Below, piece after piece: positions 35,706 to 47,500 of a stretch of DNA of 64,000 bases (positions are counted from its first letter, which is position 1; each line of letters starts with the position of its first letter). The translations under genes and the position numbers were made by a program. The notes beneath the pieces were generated by a model. That model ran no database searches, was not told the DNA's origin, and worked only from the letters and a program-made list of their open reading frames with translations. Source of the DNA: Cryptomeria japonica (Eukaryota > Streptophyta > Pinopsida > Cupressales > Cupressaceae); the NCBI RefSeq assembly GCF_030272615.1, contig NC_081409.1, positions 914,860,340 to 914,924,339 of the forward strand, given 5' to 3'.

Positions 35706-38605
35706 CTTCGCCCTGGATCCTTTGGAAGGGTCAGGAGCGATTTCTATGACTAGGCCCAAATTGCATCACCTTTTTACTCCGAATTGCTCCCCAAGGTAAG
35801 CATATGCTAGTCTTAGTTCTTCCAAAGCCTAGGAATTCATTTTTTAGCCTCCATTATGAGTGAATTATGTGATCTTGAGAATTTCTCTCTGCACCCTTTG
35901 GAAGGGTTAGGAGCAAAATTCATTCCTTAGCTCAAAATCCTTACTTCTTGAACTCATAACCTATTCAAATACATGCCTATGGCAATCTTTAAGTCTAATT
36001 CACCTTCATCAACGTTTGGCTTAACACAAATTTGGAAGAAAAAGGATATTTTGAGAATTTCTCTCTGGACCCTTTGGAAGGGTCAGGAGCGAAATCCACA
36101 TTTTAGGTTTGACTCCTCATCTCTTCAACTCCAATCTTCCTTGCAAGGTGAAAATACACCACTCCACTTGCATTCATGCCATAGGAATCAAGGTCTTGAC
36201 CTCATCCAAGAAGAAAATAGGAGTTTTCAAGAATTTCGCTTTGGACCCTTTGGAAGGGTTAGGAGCGAAATTCTAGTTTTAGGCTAAAATCATTCACTCC
36301 TCACTTCAATTCATCTTGTAAGGCGAAAATACATCACTCTACCTTCAACCACGCCATAGGAATCAATGTTTTGGCTTCACACAAGGAGAAAATAGGTGGT
36401 TTGAGGAATTTCGCTCTGGACCCTTTGGAAGGGTCAAGAGCGAAATTCATTCTTTGCTTGTTATCTCTTACTTAGCTCCATTCTTCTCACTTTGTTCTAC
36501 CTTGACTCTCACCTTTGGATCCCTCTCTCATGAAGACAACACTTGTTTGACCCCAAAAAAGGCCTGAAAGGGGAAATTCGCTCAAAACCATGGCCAGGGA
36601 CAGGACCTATATAGGATTTCGCTCTGGACCCTTTGGAAGGGTCAGGAGCGAAATCCATGTTTTATCTCAAAACCTTCATTTTTGGTGGCCACAATCCATT
36701 CAAGGGAATGCCTAGGGGTATCTTCAAACTTATTTCACCTTGATCAAGGTTTGTCTTGGCATAAAATTTGGAAGGAAGAAGAGATTCTAGGATTTTCGCT
36801 CTGGACCCTTTGGAAGGGTTAGGAGCGAAATCCATGTCTTTGAGCTCATTTTTTCCATTTTCCACTAAAATCTACCTCAAAAGGGTAAGGACACATCACT
36901 CCATTCCTATCCAGGCCATAAAAACCAAGAATTTGACTTTCTTTGAAGGGGAAATAGGTGTTCTCAAGAATTTCGCTCTGAACCCTTTGGAAGGGTCAGG
37001 AGCGAAATTCTAGTTTTTGATCAATTCCTTCACATTTGGTGATCACAAGCAACTCAAAGCCATGCTTAAGGACATCCTCAATCCTAATTCGCCTTGATCC
37101 ATACCTGGCTTGACACAAAATTGAGAGGAAAAGGTAGGTTTTGGGAATTTCGCTCGGGACCCTTTGGAAGGGTCAACATCGAAATTCACATTTTAGGCTT
37201 GACTCCTCATCTCTTCAACTCCAATCTTCCTTGCAAGGCGAAAATACACCACTCCACTTGCATCCATGCCACGGGAATCAAGGTCTTGACCTCATCCAAG
37301 AAGAAAATAGGAGTTTTCAAGAATTTCGCTCTGGACCCTTTGGAAGGGTCAGTAGCGAAATTCTAGTTTTAGGCTAAAATCCTTCACTCCTTCACTTTTA
37401 GTCACTCCCTAAGGCAAAAACATGTCAATCCACTTCCCAACATGCCTTAGAAACTAAGAACTTGGTCTAAATAAGGAAGAAATTGAGGTCCATGGGGATT
37501 TTTCGCTCTGGACCCTTTGGAAGGGTCAAGAGTGAAATCCATGTTCTTGGTTGGTTTCACACTTCCTTCATCCAATTCTCCTTCAAACTTGATCAAATTC
37601 AAGCTCCTTTTTTCTCACTTAAGTGAATCTACCATCAAATTAGCTCAAGACAAGGTTCTCCTAGTGCTTAAGGCAAAAAAGAAGGTCAAATTGAGGATTT
37701 CGCTCTGGACCCTTTGGAAGGGTCAGGAGCAAAATTCTCATTCTAGGTTAATTTCCACCACTTCATCGCCTCAAACCTCCTCTCAAAGGCAAATATGCAT
37801 CAAAGTCTTCCCATTACGCCTTAGAAGTCAACAAACATGGTCATATCAAAGAGCAAAATGGAGGAAAAGTGGATTTTGCCCTGGACCCTTTGGAAAGGTC
37901 AAGAGCGAAATCCATGTCTTAGGTCAAAATCTTCATTTATCAATACTTTCAATCACTTCCCGAGGCAAGAACATATCAATCTACCCTCACCATGTCCAAG
38001 AAACAAGGATGTTGGCCCAAACAAGGGAGAAAATAGTGTCTAGGGAGAATTTTGCTTTGGACCCTTTAGAAAGGTCAGGAGGGAAATTCTAGTTTTGGGT
38101 TGATTTCACCCTTCTTTTCTCCTTCTCATGCCTTGGACATACTTTGTTAGGCTTCTTTCCATCATGATCAAGCTCAACATGGCATCCATTTGGAGACTTT
38201 GTGAAGAAAAATAGGGTTTTATATGAATTTTGCTCTGGACCCTTTGGAAGGGTTAGGAGCGAAATTCACCTTAGGCTATAATCTTGACTTCATTTTTTCA
38301 CATTTCTTCATTCAAACAAGTATTTTGCCTTCATTCAAGCCTGGGAATGGGTTAGCTCATAGTTTGGGTCAAGGTGGAGTGTCTAATAGAGGAATTCGCT
38401 CTGGACCCTTTGGAAGGGTCAGGAGTGAAATTCCTATTCTAGGCATAGTTTCCCTTGAAATTGACTTGACTTTACCCCAGACTCATCCCTTGATGCATAT
38501 CCTTCCATATCCTTGCCAATTTGCTCAACAACTCTTTGACTCGGGTGAAATCTTGGGTTCTTGGTGAAATTTCGCTCTGGACCCTTTGGAAGGGTCAGGA
38601 GCGAA
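35706..38605. repeat. 17-copy palindromic hairpin array, ~176 bp period
   Basis: Each unit contains TTTCGCTC, TG, GACCCTT, TGG, AAGGGTC, AG, GAGCGAAA: a 15 bp imperfect palindrome split by two 2-base internal loops. Starts lie near 35706, 35881, 36058, 36231, 36408, 36616, 36792, 36970, 37147, 37323, 37501, 37697, 37873, 38049, 38226, 38393 and 38568. Most spacings are 173-178 bp. The DNA between hairpins is similar only in part (an AAGGTGAAAATACA..CACTCC block recurs), so the hairpin is the best conserved part. No genuine gene lies within; the short open frames reading SGPFGRV are the repeat itself. Confidence 0.92.
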
Positions 38606-39020
38606 ATTCATTCCTTGGTTCAAATTCTTTACCTTCGCCATCCATCATGCCTTAAATCGCCTCTTGAGTCTTCTCTTTGTCACTGGCTCTATTCAATCGA
38701 CTCTGACTCGATAGAAGACACGACTTTGACCAAAAAACCAACAACCCTGACCTATCCTGACTCAAAACTTTTAACTTCTTTGCACAATCTATCCATTTTC
38801 CATCTCTTGAAAGGCAAGATCCTTCTAAGATAACATTAGGGTTCAAGGCAGACAACACATGACCTCCCCAAGCCTAGGTCAAATTTGGCTTTGGAAGAAA
38901 CCCTAGGTGAGCTCTCTGAAGGAAACCCTAACCTACCCAGCCCAGGCGACCACCAACTCACCCAAAACACCTAGCAAGCAGAGAAAAACCTAGCTAAGAG
39001 AAAGCAAAACCAAAAAAGAA

Positions 39021-39066
39021 GAGGGGGTCCCCATCCTGATGGGGCGATGTGTGAAATGGTCACAAC
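39021..39066. repeat. Conserved GGGGGTCCCC hairpin motif, copy 2
   Basis: GAGGGGGTCCCCATCCTGATGGGG followed by CGATGTGTGAAATGG. The stem is CCCCATC/GATGGGG, a changed base pair relative to CCCCATT/AATGGGG in the other copies. Confidence 0.7.
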
Positions 39067-39583
39067 ACCCCCCTTGACCTTGCACACATTTATACATGAA
39101 ACGAGGGGTTTACTTGTAGACTTAGACAAATTTTGAGTCCCCTCGCCTTAATTACCCACCTAGGCCCTACATAATATGAATCTGCAATTCATGACCTTTA
39201 AGGTGTTGTGGTTGCAATTCTTGATAGAATTACAAGCAAGCTCGCCACTTGTTGCAAACCTTATGTACCTGACAACAATGACAACTTTGACAACTGTAGC
39301 AATTTTGGCAAGGTTTTGCAGTTGTGAGACTTTTTGTGACAATTTTGACAACATTCGCAACTTTTCTTGCTTGATGACAATGCCTTGCGATCTTCACACC
39401 CCCATAGCAATTTGAATACAACTCCTCATTGTGACGCTTGCACGAGTCCAGGGCTTGATAGTTAAGTTCCTAATTTGACCTATCCTAACCACAAGACAAA
39501 CCCTTACAAGCAAAGGTTAATGATTGCAACCATCGCCAAGCTTGGAGACGACTTATCTAAAACACCTAAGCTAAAAGCGAAAA

Positions 39584-39625
39584 AGTGGGGGTCCCCATTT
39601 GTAATGGGGTGATGTGTGATAATGT
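39584..39625. repeat. Conserved GGGGGTCCCC hairpin motif, copy 3
   Basis: GTGGGGGTCCCC, ATTTGT, AATGGGG, then TGATGTGTGATAATG. It lies 560 bp from copy 2 in different flanking sequence. Confidence 0.7.
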
Positions 39626-40659
39626 CAGAACACATATGAAAGGCATTTCTACGTCCAAATCTTTTGGATATCCCGACAGCAAACACTCTGGGCGTTTTGC
39701 TTGTCTTCATCCTCTCCAAGCCCCCATCAACATCACTTTCAATCCCCCTTGTTACCTCCTTAAATGGATATCATTTGTCCTCTGAGAGCTCACTTACTTT
39801 CTAATCCAACTTCATTGAAAGGGAGTTCTCCACATGCTTGACTACCTCCTCTGTTAATAATATTCTATTTTGTATTAAATGGACCAAATATTATTCAAAC
39901 ATTTCATTTACCGAAAAGGCAGCACTAGAATTTTAAAGTACTTCAACTATTTTAGAATAGGCTGCAGTTGGTACTAAATGGTGTGACAGACCCTGAAAAT
40001 GCTGCAACCTACAGTCTTTAATATGGCAGCAATTACATCTTTCAATTCTCTTTGAGGGGATGTACGACTACTGTAGCATGTGTATGATAAACTGCTAATT
40101 CCTTATTGTATGGCAGCTGCAGCTTAACAAGGTTCAAATCTGCAATCCTTAACAATAATCAGAAAATAGTATTAAGCAGTAACATTTGAAAAAATATTAT
40201 GATGTAAACAATATTTATTTCAATGGCCAAATAACATTAAAATCTCCCAGAAATTATTTCTGCAGATAATTGGAAAATCCCCTTCTTCAACTTAGGCATT
40301 TGGCAGAGTTCCGTTAGCCTGTTTTATTCCCATAGGTTAATTTAAAGAATTAAAAAAAGAAATAATTTAATTAATTAAATCAAGTTGCCTTAAATCAATG
40401 TTGCAGGCAATTTGTATTTATTTAATTTTTTAAAAGTGATTTAAGTTAAAAAGCAGAAATAATATAAAATCATTTTATGTGAGATTGTGAAATATGGAAC
40501 AAGGTTGTTAGAAAGGTAACACTCAAGCAAAACTACCCAAGAAGATCACATATGGATGGTTGGATGATAGAGCATAGCATCGCAACTCACTATTTGGTTT
40601 TGAAACATGTGAAGGAGGTATGGCATGTTATGTATCTAGGCATATAATATAATGGGGTG

Positions 40660-41203
40660 ATGCAGGTTCCAACATGTGACATATATCCTTTTAATTAGTT
40701 AAATTGGGTCATGTGGACAACTTGTGTAATTAACTATATTGGGTAAGGAGTTGGCTTATGTTGGGATTAGTCGTTTATCCCTCCATTATGTTCTTAGGAG
40801 GTCTAAATCTAGGTGGGGAATATAATCATAATGTGATGTGTAGGGTAGTGTGGGATGGCTTGTATAGTTAGACTTAGGAGTATCATAGAATATTTTCCTG
40901 CCTTGAGGGTTTTATTCTATTTATGTTGAATATTAGGGCACCTTGGCCTACAAACATGTCTTGTAGTATATATGAACTATATTCTTATTTTCAATTTTGG
41001 AATGGCTTCTTCTATAAGGCGTGTTATACATTGTTACTTTGCCTTAAGGGTTTATTCTATTTATAAGTATATTGGATATTTGAGCATCTTGGCTCAAAAA
41101 CATGTATTGTGTGTGGTCTCTATCTTATTTTGCATGTTATTGTTAACATCTCACAACTTTCTATTTTTATATTATTGGATCCTAATGAAGTGGTATTAGA
41201 GCA
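40660..41203 (+). repeat. LTR-like fragment ending in a decayed primer-binding site
   Basis: The stretch ends at about 41190 with TGGTATTAGAGC, one base off the tRNA-Met primer site, preceded by AT-rich LTR-like sequence. Inside it a block of about 75 bp is repeated: 40902-40971 resembles 41041-41115 (CCTTGAGGGTTTTATTC and CCTTAAGGGTTTATTC). The left boundary is not defined. Confidence 0.45.
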
Positions 41204-41552
41204 TCCTAATAGGATTGATTGATTTGAATTGGACTTAAACTGTAGAAGCATCCTTAGCAGCAGTTGTTTCGGTTTTTCCTTAAGCTTAAGCATTATTTTT
41301 AGCAAGAGTCTCCTTTGAACGAAATTTCCTTCAAGTGGCTTAAATATTACTCCGGGTTGACTACTTCCAAACTAATATTTGTTCATTTATTAAGCTAAGC
41401 GGTGCATAAAAAAATCTCCAGGAACGGAAAAATAATCTTCAGGAATGGCTGAAAACTTTTTTTAATGACTCATATTGATAATACAACTTTCTAAATGAAA
41501 TCTGGGAAACATGTAAGTTATTGTAATTGTATTATGGAAATTGATATTGCAG

Positions 41553-44500
41553 ATGTACATAGTGTTCCTGTTACAATACAGCTACCAAGTGTACAACTGA
41601 TTGAAAGTTCCCCAGGCTTAAAATTTGGGTCTATTATAGCTTGTGAACGGGTCTGTGTTCCTGGGCTTCAAAGGTTTGCACATCTTAAGAAATATGCTCA
41701 TTTACGTCGAATCAAGGTACAATACTCTCAGGGAATATCAAAATATTCACAAAAGATTGAACTGTGCATTCACAGGTAAGATTGCTTTGATGGACATTGG
41801 ATTTCTTGTAATCTTGGTAAATTTCTAGTTGCTATTAAGTTTTCATTTTCTGATGCTTATATTATTGTCATATTACAGATATTTTAAAGCTTGAATGAAT
41901 GGATTTGAATTTTCTGCTGGAAGTTTAAATCATTCATATTTTAGACATCAAAGTCTCGTTTTAGCAACATTTTCATAGATCTTGTACCATTTAATTTGCA
42001 CCGAAAAATCATAGGCCAATATTAATTTTTTAATTTGTGATGACGAGGTGTTTTTTCCATACATTGAGGAAAGGGAACTGTACACCGAGGGTTGTTTAGC
42101 TCACTTCATACAGTTTCATATCTTAACCATAATCCTATCAATTTAGCTTCCAAAGCTAGGTTTATGTCTATGATGGTCAAGATGCCTTAGAGTGCTCCGT
42201 GTTAAACAGGAAAAGAGAATTTTGAATCTTATTATTTTTGATTTCAGTATTTAGAATTTTATTCATTGCAGCTTTTACAAGCTTTCTAAAAAAGGAGAAT
42301 TCAAAATGATATACGGCTTCACATATGTTATAATTTTTTCATTCAAATCATCTGCATCATTGAAATTTCTCTCATTTAGAGCAAATGTTCACCGTTTAGA
42401 ACTTGCTTACAGAAAAGAGGAACTTAAGTTAAAAGTCATTCATTGTTATCTGAAGACTTAAGAATAAGCTATTTTCATATACTGGTGTATATTAATGATG
42501 CTTCTACAAAACCATGTATGATATAAGCAAAGCTAGCAATTCAAGGATTTTGAGATGGCAGTCTGCATGTAGCTTATTTCATACTGTCTATGAATTGGAA
42601 AGGCTCGGCCCTCCATCACTTTATGCCCACCTGTTCTAGAGTCCTTGTAGGAAACAGCTGTACCAATACTGGAGGGGTGTTAAAGACATTCTCAACAAGA
42701 ATACAAAGCAAGCTATGTTGGGGTGAAAAACCTATAGGAACAAAAACAGCTGTCATGAAAAGGCAGAACAAATACCTGTAATTGATGTCAGCTTTTTTTC
42801 AGCCTGTAATTTATATAGTTGATGAGAAGGGAAGATAAAAAGTAAAGAAGTGATAGTTTCAGATGTCTATCCACAAAATATTTTATAGCCTTGGTGGAGT
42901 TTCAGGGGTTTATAGTGGATAAAGATAAATATATTCTATATGTGACCTGCAGCCATTTCATGTTAAAATTGACAGTTACACAACTTTTTGTTGCTGATCT
43001 AATATGTGTTTTTCTACACGTAATTTTAATACAATTTGAATTTAACAAAGAACAGGTTTTGTTTTCCACTTAGGTATGCTATGAGAGACTATTGTATTAT
43101 TGCCTTTTCTCATTTAGTTGTAGCTTTATCTTTACAGAAATGCATCTCTTTCATTGGGCCAGTGTGAACAACATGAGTGGAAAGCACTTGAGAAAGGTTC
43201 ATGGATTGGCATTATGTCACCCTATGAGACAAAATTTATGGACATTAGGATGCAAGACACAATTTTTGGTTCTCTCACAATTTCTGTGGAAGAAGGTCAG
43301 TGATCTTTTGGGACATTATTTGTTTTGAACTCATAGCCTAAAACATTAATAGAGTGTCACTGAAGAGTAAAATGATGTTAGGTAATGCTAATGGATGTCT
43401 AGAGTCTAAATTATTGTTATATGGTTGCAGAGTTCCAACCATACCGCTTGGCTTTCTTGGGTTTAGGGCTTGTGATGCTAATTTTGGCACCTACTGTGAG
43501 TAAATGGGTGCCATTTTACTTTAGCAGTGCAATGGCGTTTGGAATCATCCTTGTCATTTTAATTTTCCTTTTTCAGGTTATGCTTCCACCACCTTTTATC
43601 TTCTGCATTTTATTTTATGTGGTCACTGTGCATTTACTAAGAATTTTTTATTTTTATTTCACTTTATTTAGCTCCTAATTTTGGTATATTGATATGGATA
43701 CATTATATAAATTTTTTAATGGTACTTTTAATTTTCCAAATGGGAAGATGTATATGTGCTCCATTTGGTGATCTGTAATTAACATAGATATTCCATAGTT
43801 TATTTACCAACATGAATTATAATGAGAAAGCAACTTGCTTGATCATTTTTGCAGTCTTCTTAGTATTTGATTAAGAAAACAATTAATTGTGATTAGGAGT
43901 GAGTGGCTTACAATTGAAAGTAAGATGAAATGCAACGTCCTTTCCATTTTTGATCATCCAGTTTTTGAGATGGGCAAGGTGGGAGCATATGGTGTTATTT
44001 TGTTTAATTTGACCACTTATCCAACAAAGTGCTTATGCAATAATGATCGAAGGCACACAATTACTTGTTCAGTGGGGTGCAATTACAAACATCCATTTAT
44101 TCAGTGAGCAAATAAAGGGCACTTCCACTTATGCAGTGGGAAAGCAAATGGGCACTTCCACTTATTCAATGGGAAAGCTTAATAGAAATAACCTCTTGTT
44201 CAGACTAATGGATTGTGGAAATCTACTGACATTGAACAATCAAACCATTGACTTTGTTGTTGTTGGAAATAAGCCACACCTGGACTGACAATGGACTGGT
44301 CCAAGAGGGGCCAGTAGCTCAGTGGTAGAGCACTCCAGCAGCGTATGGAAGGTCCTAGGTTCGAGTCCTAGCTGGTCCATGTCTCATCATGGTATCAGAG
44401 CCAGGTCCAGGCTAGGAGCCCCAAGCGGTGTGGCTTAAGGGGGGGTGTTGGTGTTGGAAATAAGCCACACCCGGACCGACAATGGACTGGTCCAAGAGGG

Positions 44501-47500
44501 GCCAGTAGCTCAGTGGTAGAGCACTCCAGCAGCGTATGGAAGGTCCTAGGTTCGAGTCCTAGCTGGTCCATGTCTCAACAGACTTATTCAGTGCGAAATT
44601 AAATAAACAACTCTTCCACTTTTCCAGTGGCGAGTGATTACAATATTGCCACTTGTTTAGTGGGATGAGTTCATAAATCCAAAATAATTGGCGGTACTAC
44701 CATTCAGTGTTTACAATGTTCGCTCATATGCAACAACATCAAGTGGAAGTGTAACTGCTGTTAAAGGAAAATACTGCTGATATAAACCGCTGATGATAAT
44801 AGAAACTGCTGTAACACCTCAAATTAGTACCAAATTTGTGATGCGCTGCAATAAGTTCGGATAGCAAGATAATCATCTAGTTGTTCACCTACACGTACTC
44901 AAACACATCACCAAACAATCATAAGCGGGAAGGGCACCGCTCAACACTCCCAAACTCCACCTAACACCTAGGAAAGAGAGTATAACAATTTGGTAATTTA
45001 GATCAGACCTGTACAGGTCTGTCATCACACTGGTACAATAGATATAGTGCCATGAACATCATCAAAACGCCTCCGAAATCAGCAAAATGCAATGCGAAAT
45101 GGGGAATAAGTTTGAAAGATCACAGTGCCTCCAAACAAGAAGAAAACAAACCAAAATACCAAGCACTTTGACCAGCAAGAGTCACGCCCTCCTACAACCA
45201 CTTCTATGACCTGTACTAGATGGTATGACATAAATTCTCAAAATATGAAACCCTTTTCAGAGGTATGGCCTGCAATTTCATGAATATGTCAACAAAACTG
45301 CAAACAAATACCAAACCACCATTATATCTGCAACCAAAGATTGTATAGCCTAGCATGAGGAATTTTATGGCCTGCCTGGACAGAATGTTACAACCAGTAA
45401 GTAAAATTCTGTTAAGCTTGTCCTCAAATAAACTTCAACAATGTCACCACAAATGATATCAAAATCAAAAACTTCAAAATACATCAAAAACATCTAAAAT
45501 TGCAACCTAAAACTAAAGCTTTAATTTGTAGCACAATGGTGATTTTTGTTTGAAACCACTCTAGCTAGCTAGGGTGGTTTTCGTCCTCAAAACCAACAAC
45601 TCTGAGAGGGTTTTTTGTCCTCAAGAAGCTTTGGAATAATTCAGGTTCTTCCAATAGCAAAAACAAACAAAATTTTCTAATCTAGCCTCACAAAGGAGCC
45701 CACATCCTCCTTTAATAGCTTTTTGGAGGAAAATATTCATTATTTTGAAATAATAGTTCCATTATTCTTCAAAATGATCTTTTTGAAAAGTAAATAATAT
45801 TTTAATGTGCAAAAAGGCCTCCCATGGCATAGGCGTCCATCTTGTAAAATAACTTAACACCTTTTAACAAGCTATTACATCAAGTTGTCCTTTCTAATAT
45901 TTCAATATTAGACAACTTAAGTGATAAATTAATTAACTACTCAATAATTTACTTGAGTTGCAGAAAGCACTGAAATGACATAGAAATCAAATTCTGATCA
46001 TACCAACATGATGCTGAATACTTGAGATGATAATCAAAAGCAATTGGGTGGCTTACTAAAAATAGCTTGCTACCCCAAGAAGTTTGGAGAGCTCCCAAAA
46101 GGCTGGAAATCAATTCTGAAAGTGTCACAAGGCTTACCAAGGCCAATTAAGCTCATTGCTAGAACCAAAGTCATTGTTTAACCAACCTTGAGCACTCCAA
46201 GAAGTTGGAAGTTCTCCCCAGCACACTAATTCACCTTTGACATAACTCGAAAACTGGCTAATTGTTCACAAATCAATATTGCTTAAAATGGGGACATTAC
46301 AACTTATGTGCTGCAAGTATAGGTGTTTGCATGAATGAAAATAAACAACTAAAGAATTGAATCACACTAAAATATAAAGCTTATATACAAGGGATTTATT
46401 GATGCAAGAGCATGTAATGTTCCCTTCCTGAGCACATCAACATGGTGGACTATTAGCCTATTCAATGGGTTCCTGTAGGCTAATAAGTTAGGGTTAGGGG
46501 ACTCATGATGATAGTTTGATCCAATAGTTTGGTAGTGACAGGTGTTCTTATGACCTTAGACGGTTGAGATTTGCATAACACCCTTTTTTGGAGTGGTTTT
46601 GGATAGTTTTCTCATGCTTACTATTTTTTGTAAGTCAGCTTGGGCACTGACTAAGCTGGTTGTCAGTATTACTATTTTTAGTTTTGTCGCTGGGTGTAGT
46701 TATATTGATATTTGATGTAGTCTAGTGCTATTAATTTTAATAATGATAAGTTATAAACTTAAATTAAACATTTAACTTTATCGTTATTTTAATATATTTG
46801 AGGACTATATGGGTGCCCGAATAATAGTGCAAATATTTGATAAAGGGGGTCTTATTGGGATGAGCACCACTTTTGGGGGACTTAAGGATTTAAAATTAAA
46901 TTAAAAAAAGACTCCTTTGCTAGGGCATGGGTTTTGGAGAGCCTATTAAAGTGAAGTTTGGGAGCTCATTTTGTGATGCTTGGAATTGATATTTTGGAGA
47001 TTTCTCTTGCTGGTTGAACTTGTTCATTGTGTGGCTTTGTGGGACGAAAACCCTTACAAGGAACATCTTCTATGTTGGTGAAAGATTCAATCTGGAAGAT
47101 AAATGGTGATTTCATTTGAAGATCATAGCTGGGTTTCATTGTGGAGTTAATATTATCAGTTTGCTTCATAAAGAATTCGAAGTAGAAGTAGAAATGATTA
47201 TTTGGAGAAGATTTGATGATACAACAGCTGTATCAAGGGTAGATTGTACGCTCTTTGCTGGTCATACTTGTCTAGGGAGGTGCGAGTCTTCCTTTACTGT
47301 TGGCGCTAGGGTTTTTGGAGGTGTTTATTGCTGCTTTGGTTGTGCCTATAGTTGAAAAACATATTTGTGTTTAATTTGTGATCTCCAATTCAGTTTTTGG
47401 TTGTGGCATCCATTTTGGAGAGCTTGCTGGAGTTGGTTTCTAGTGTAGTTGAGTTTCAAAGTCAATCAAATTTTCTGGATATGTTTGTAATGGCATTGTA

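Larger units (their letters stand above)
44255..44580 (+). mobile_element. TRIM retrotransposon with a tRNA-like sequence in each LTR
   Basis: A 326 bp element with perfect target duplication GACTT at 44250-44254 and 44581-44585. Two LTRs of 135 bp each (TGTTG...CATCA and TGTTG...CAACA) differ at four positions. The 56 bp interior is only a primer site, TGGTATCAGAGCCAGGT, directly after the 5' LTR, a short spacer, and a purine tract (TTAAGGGGGGG) before the 3' LTR. It encodes no protein. This is the TRIM structure. The tRNA-like sequence inside each LTR makes it comparable in concept to Cassandra TRIMs, which carry 5S rRNA. Confidence 0.93.
44065..44675. repeat. CCACTT...AGTGG hairpin array, split by the TRIM
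   Basis: Units CCACTTATGCAGTGGG, CCACTTATTCAATGGG, CCACTTTTCCAGTGGC and CCACTTGTTTAGTGGG and weaker copies occur near 44069, 44093, 44125, 44157, 44581, 44617 and 44648. They share a CCACT/AGTGG stem with a variable 5-6 base loop. The TRIM target site lies within one unit. Confidence 0.75.

Noticed and set aside
35973-38567. Several open frames of 80-190 codons with SGPFGRV or LDPLEGSGAKF repeats
   Set aside because: They are translations of the 17-copy hairpin array in different frames; the repeated peptide is the palindrome itself.
35706-38605. CRISPR array
   Set aside because: Spacers are long and related to each other, the genome is eukaryotic, and no cas genes exist.
41534-41552. ATG at 41534 as the start of the NEMP protein
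   Set aside because: It lies before a good acceptor (TTGATATTGCAG), and the protein should have an upstream signal peptide, so this exon is internal.
43889-44288. Coding exons between 43577 and 44288
   Set aside because: The NEMP reading joins directly from 43576 to 60258; the open frames here are short, AT-rich and cross the hairpin array.
44308-44379. A functional nuclear tRNA gene
   Set aside because: The anticodon arm has an 8-base loop and a broken outer pair, and the same sequence occurs in both LTRs of a bounded TRIM.
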